A stretch of 45,803 bases of DNA from Megamonas hypermegale_A. Its GTDB lineage: Bacteria; Bacillota; Negativicutes; Selenomonadales; Selenomonadaceae. The notes under the pieces were generated by a model that did no database searches, was not told where the DNA came from, and saw only the letters and a program-made list of their open reading frames with translations. This document shows, in pieces, positions 42,689 through 45,803 of this stretch (positions are counted from its first letter, which is position 1; every line of letters begins with the position of its first letter). Both the position numbers and the translations under genes were made by a program. The DNA lies in the NCBI RefSeq assembly GCF_030371585.1, contig NZ_JAUDCE010000019.1; one strand, given 5' to 3'.

Positions 42689-43969
42689 TTAAAATTCCTG
42701 TCTTAAGCCCAAATAAGCGGCTCTGTCATCTGAATCATTCACATCTTTTATCTGACCTATCAGATAGGTATCATCCGCCAGTTCATACTGGCCGCGCAAT
42801 TTCACGCGCAAATCGTCCGGGTCATAGGCATCAACGGAAAACTGCGTCTTATCACTCGTTTTGAAATCAATACCTACACCCACTTTATCGTCAATCAGCC
42901 CGCCTCTGCCGGTGACTGTGCCGTTGCCAGTACCCACCTGCAGGTTCGTCCCGCTGTCATCGCCGCCGATATCATCGGCACCGATGAGCAGAAAAGAGTT
43001 CGGATTGCTGTAAACCCGCACATCGGCATTGACTGCCCAATCGGACTCGCCGCCGCTGTAGAGAGCATCCACGCCGGTTTTCACTTTGATATTGGAAACC
43101 TTATTCATCATTGTATCAGCCCGCGTGGAAATATTGCTGGCATTGTCGATTATATTTTGCAGTTTCTGCGCCGTGGCCGGGTCGGCAATAACCGGTTCCA
43201 TATTGGCGGCCATCTTCTGAATGCTCTGGCTCGTAGCCGCCAGATTGGCTATAGCCGTCTTCATATTCTCCGCCGTCTGCCCGTCGCCGGAAAAATCATT
43301 CAGCATGCTGTCGATTTCGTCTGCGGCACTTGCCATGCTCGCCGTCATTGCCGACAAATTTCTTATCATTTTGTCTATATCCTGCTGATTGTTGACGGCA
43401 AGGTTTGACATGACGCGCATCAATTCATTCATATTGCCGGTCAGTTCATTTAAATTGACTGCCGTCTGTACTAAGGAATTCTGCACATTCTTATTGCCCA
43501 GTATCGTATTCATCGATTTTATGAGCTCCTGCACATCCACCAGCGTAGTTCCCGCCTGCGCTAGCAGGTAGTCAAGACCTTTTTCATCTACGCCCTGCAC
43601 AGACTCGCCGCCCGCCAGATAAACACCGGACGGATGTTGCGGCGGCATTATGCTGATGAATTTTTCTCCCATCAGACCGTCGCTGTTTATCGTAAATAAT
43701 GAATCCTTCGCTATCTGCGTGCCGCCTCTTATCTCTACAGTGACTTTCGCTTTATCTTTATAAGCTTCAATCGCTTGGACTCTGCCCACGGCAATTCCGG
43801 CGTAACTTACTCCCGCACCCGGTTTAAGTCCCGTTACCTGATTAAAAGTAATATCAAAACTGTAATCGTCTTCTTCCGCCGGATTGAACCCGCTCAGATA
43901 AAGCACGATAGCAGTTAGTAAAACCAGACCGATAACAGTAAAAATACCTACTTTTGCCTCATTTGACAT
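42689..43969 (-). CDS. mlaD: MlaD-like MCE protein with long coiled coil and C-terminal beta domain
   Basis: The 426-residue protein has one N-terminal helix (about residues 8-26), an MCE domain (about 35-115: FNQVTGLKPGAGVSYAGIAVGRV), a long helical region rich in Met, Asn and Ala (about 140-290) and a strand-rich C-terminal region ending in Phe, like an outer-membrane barrel. E. coli MlaD has ~180 residues and lacks the last two parts. Such MlaD proteins in diderm Firmicutes are reported to bridge the whole envelope for phospholipid transport. The ATG at 43969 has AGGTGAGG upstream; a longer start would overlap mlaF. Confidence 0.9.
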   Translation of the reverse strand: MSNEAKVGIFTVIGLVLLTAIVLYLSGFNPAEEDDYSFDITFNQVTGLKPGAGVSYAGIAVGRVQAIEAYKDKAKVTVEIRGGTQIAKDSLFTINSDGLMGEKFISIMPPQHPSGVYLAGGESVQGVDEKGLDYLLAQAGTTLVDVQELIKSMNTILGNKNVQNSLVQTAVNLNELTGNMNELMRVMSNLAVNNQQDIDKMIRNLSAMTASMASAADEIDSMLNDFSGDGQTAENMKTAIANLAATSQSIQKMAANMEPVIADPATAQKLQNIIDNASNISTRADTMMNKVSNIKVKTGVDALYSGGESDWAVNADVRVYSNPNSFLLIGADDIGGDDSGTNLQVGTGNGTVTGRGGLIDDKVGVGIDFKTSDKTQFSVDAYDPDDLRVKLRGQYELADDTYLIGQIKDVNDSDDRAAYLGLRQEF

Positions 43970-43973
43970 CTCC

Positions 43974-44711
43974 TCACCTCTTCCTTTCTTTGCTGACATT
44001 TATAAATTCCACAACTCTGCTGTCTGTTGATTTTTTTATCTCCTCCGGTGTACCGATGGCAATCATCTCACCGTTGTACAGCATAGCTATTCTATCTGCT
44101 ATATAAAAAGCGCTTTTCATATCATGCGTTACCACAATCGAAGTAACGCCCAGAAGCTTCTGCATCTGCACTATCAAATCGTCTATCTTGGCAGAAGTTA
44201 CCGGGTCAAGACCGGAACTCGGCTCGTCGTAAAGCAGAATTTCCGGTTCAAAAGCAATCGCCCTGGCAAGGCTTACTCTTTTTTTCATACCGCCAGAAAG
44301 TTCATTCGGCATGAAGTCGGAAAATCCTTCTAGACCAACCAGCTTTAATTTTTCCTCCACAATCTGCTTAATCTGTTCCTTGCGCATTTTACTGTGCTCC
44401 CTAAGACCGAAGCCGACATTGTCGCCGACGCTCATGGAGTCGAACAGCGCCGAATACTGGAAAACCATGCCCATTTTCAGACGCACTTTATCGAGCTGCA
44501 TTTCATTCATAGCGGAAATTTCCTGGTCCTTGATAAAAATACTGCCCTTCTCCGGCCGCAAAAGCCCGATTAAAAGTTTCAGCAGTGTCGATTTGCCCGA
44601 ACCGCTGCCGCCGATAATGACGAGCGTTTCTCCTTTATGCACCGTGAAATTAATATCTTTCAGCACATGCCTGCCCTTAAAATATTTATGTAGATTAACT
44701 ACTTTTATCAT
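43974..44711 (-). CDS. mlaF: MlaF-like phospholipid transport ATPase
   Basis: The 245-residue ABC ATPase has Walker A GGSGSGKST (about residues 34-42), Q loop MVFQYSALFDSMSVGDN, signature LSGGMKKRVSLARA, Walker B EILLYDEPSSGLDP and a switch His in VTHDM. The GGMKKR signature is characteristic of the MlaF/Mkl group. It powers MlaE-MlaD phospholipid transport at the inner membrane. GAGGTGG precedes the ATG. It lies 9 bp after mlaE and 4 bp before mlaD. Confidence 0.95.
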   Translation of the reverse strand: MIKVVNLHKYFKGRHVLKDINFTVHKGETLVIIGGSGSGKSTLLKLLIGLLRPEKGSIFIKDQEISAMNEMQLDKVRLKMGMVFQYSALFDSMSVGDNVGFGLREHSKMRKEQIKQIVEEKLKLVGLEGFSDFMPNELSGGMKKRVSLARAIAFEPEILLYDEPSSGLDPVTSAKIDDLIVQMQKLLGVTSIVVTHDMKSAFYIADRIAMLYNGEMIAIGTPEEIKKSTDSRVVEFINVSKERKR

Positions 44712-44720
44712 TATACCACC

Positions 44721-45491
44721 TCACCGATAAAGCACCATGGACAATAAGCAGTTGCTGAAAAATATCACAATAATGGATACGACCACCGAACGGGTCGTCG
44801 CCTTGCCTACGCCTTCAGCTCCGTTTTGCGCATTCAAACCGTAATAACAGCCGACAATGGCGATAATTGCGCCGAACACAACGGCTTTTATCAGACCGCC
44901 CACGACATCATGCGGTTCTACGAAAGTATCAATGGAGTTGATGTACATGTAGATGTCTATATCGTAATAATTCGCCACCATCCAGCCGCCTATCGAGCCG
45001 ATTACATCACCGAACACGACGAGCAGCGGCAGCATCAGCATACAAGCAATAAGACGCGGCACAACCAAATACCCCACCGGATTTGTCGCCATCACCTTTA
45101 AAGCGTCAATCTGCTCCGTTACTTTCATGGTACTTATTTCCGCCGTGATAGCCGCGCCCACGCGCCCTGCCGTAACGACACCGGCCAGCACCGGACCGAG
45201 CTCGCGCCCCACGGCAATCGTGACGATACCGCCGACCGTCGACTGCGCGCCGAGACGGATAAATTCCGTCGCCGTCTGCAGCGTCAGTACCATTCCCGTA
45301 AACAGCATGGTAAGCGCAATTATCGGCAATGTATCCACGCCCAAATGCGACATCTGCTGAAAAACATGGCGTATGCGCGGCATGTACCGAAGCTGCATTA
45401 CCGTATTGCCTACGAGAATAGTAAACTGCCCCAATGTTTCCATGCAGTTTATGACGTAACTGCCTATCCGTTCAAAAAATCTAATTATCAT
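44721..45491 (-). CDS. mlaE: MlaE-like phospholipid transport permease
   Basis: The 256-residue inner-membrane permease has five to six hydrophobic segments and the MlaE signatures LTMLFTGMVLTLQTATEF, VGRELGPVLAGVVTAGRVGAAITAEISTMKVTEQIDAL and MATNPVGYLVVPRL. It is the first gene of the mlaE-mlaF-mlaD-tolC run. No mlaB, mlaC or mlaA is present, which fits the reduced Mla system of diderm Firmicutes. AGAGGAA lies eight nt before the ATG. Confidence 0.95.
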   Translation of the reverse strand: MIIRFFERIGSYVINCMETLGQFTILVGNTVMQLRYMPRIRHVFQQMSHLGVDTLPIIALTMLFTGMVLTLQTATEFIRLGAQSTVGGIVTIAVGRELGPVLAGVVTAGRVGAAITAEISTMKVTEQIDALKVMATNPVGYLVVPRLIACMLMLPLLVVFGDVIGSIGGWMVANYYDIDIYMYINSIDTFVEPHDVVGGLIKAVVFGAIIAIVGCYYGLNAQNGAEGVGKATTRSVVVSIIVIFFSNCLLSMVLYR

Positions 45492-45549
45492 ACAAAACGT
45501 TCCTCTTTATACTTTTTATAGATATTACTGCAAAACTAAATAACACTTA

Positions 45550-45678
45550 ACTTATTATGCTAATTAATTTTTTAAGCAGTATAATACTTTATATTTAGTG
45601 AGGCTAAGTGACAACATCGAACGAATATAAAGTATTATACTGCTGTCTACAGGCGCAATGTTTTACCAGCACAACAAG
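45550..45678 (+). mobile_element. Palindromic MITE-like element, copy 7
   Basis: This 129-bp copy has a perfect 21-bp inner stem. It is flanked by the exact 9-bp direct repeat TAACACTTA (45541-45549 and 45679-45687). It lies between mlaE and the 3' end of the next gene upstream, 43 bp from that gene's stop codon. One loop base differs from consensus (GAGGCTAAG). Confidence 0.93.
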
Positions 45679-45707
45679 TAACACTTACGATTTTAGCAAC
45701 GATTTTT

Positions 45708-45735
45708 AAATTAGTAAATACTTATTTACTAATTT
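45708..45735. repeat. Perfect 13-bp inverted repeat over a gene 3' end
   Basis: AAATTAGTAAATA and TATTTACTAATTT are separated by 2 nt. The repeat covers the stop codon and last codons of the partial gene at the right edge. It is followed by A rather than T on the minus strand, so a standard intrinsic terminator is doubtful. Confidence 0.6.
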
Positions 45736-45803
45736 TAGATAAAAATTCAGCAAAAGTCTTTACGTATTCCGACTTAAAATGAAAAACATCCATAAGAAAA
45801 GTC
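45722..45803 (-). CDS. C-terminal fragment of an unidentified protein (runs off right end)
   Basis: The minus strand is open from the right edge to a TAA at 45724-45722, giving 26 residues that begin TFLMDVFHFK and end FLSKISK. The mix of hydrophobic and charged residues looks like an amphipathic helix, as at the end of many small regulators, but no family can be named. It explains an otherwise empty edge and makes element copy 7 another 3'-end insertion. Confidence 0.5.
   Translation of the reverse strand, partial: TFLMDVFHFKSEYVKTFAEFLSKISK

Noticed and set aside
43970..43999. Longer start for mlaD
   Set aside because: The extra ten residues overlap the mlaF end and the later ATG has a much better ribosome binding site.
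7525..45678. CRISPR array or rRNA-like repeats as an explanation of the repeated sequence
   Set aside because: Copies are kilobases apart, about 129 bp long, have terminal inverted repeats and their own flanking duplications, and are separated by genes rather than spacers.
7525..45678. Element copies as ordinary intrinsic terminators
   Set aside because: No T tract follows the inner or outer stems on the transcribed strand, and copy 1 lies next to a separate, clear terminator.

Overview
The window comes from a Gram-negative-type Firmicute, most likely class Negativicutes (a Selenomonas- or Megamonas-like anaerobe). Two observations support this. It carries a nearly complete outer-membrane/LPS toolkit of the kind diderm Firmicutes keep in one large cluster. 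It also has Firmicute-style signals: strong AGGAGG ribosome binding sites, frequent TTG starts, NiaR, a mannose-family PTS and CstA. The species cannot be fixed from the sequence alone.

Layout. 1-180: promoter and leader of an rRNA operon that reads leftwards out of the window. 239-1262 (+): a YbaK-type editing deacylase and the NAD repressor NiaR. Everything from 1344 onward is on the minus strand. 1344-4252: CstA and a Cof-type HAD phosphatase. 4360-7371: mannose-family PTS operon (EIIA, EIIB, EIIC, EIID plus a small membrane protein). 7681-11904: a sensor operon with a membrane-tethered RbsB-like protein, a histidine kinase, a NarL-type response regulator and a second, unrelated membrane-tethered sugar-binding protein, with no permease gene. 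12132-45491: the envelope supercluster.

Envelope cluster, in order of transcription (right to left): mlaE-mlaF-mlaD-tolC; tamB; bamA and three OmpH/Skp-like genes, then lpxD; an acyltransferase, lpxC, fabZ, lpxA, lpxI, lpxB, msbA, a waaA-lpxK fusion and kdsB; kdsA; kdsD-kdsC-acyltransferase-lptC-lptA-lptB-lptF/G; a DUF3084 protein and a RuvC-fold protein. Together these make Kdo2-lipid A, flip it (MsbA), carry it across the periplasm (Lpt), insert outer-membrane proteins (BamA, TamB, OmpH) and move phospholipids (Mla). LptD, LptE and OmpM are not in the window.

The most unusual feature is a ~129-bp palindromic element present seven times, plus one remnant. It has ~13-bp terminal inverted repeats, a 21-bp inner stem with a compensatory base change, and 8-9-bp target-site duplications at most copies. 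All copies have the same orientation, and most sit at or within ~50 bp 3' of a stop codon, twice with the stop codon inside the duplication. It looks like a MITE that has spread through the gene 3' ends of this cluster. The second point of interest is the sensor operon: a 12-bp motif (TATGACATTTGT) lies upstream of both it and the PTS operon, suggesting that this system controls the PTS.
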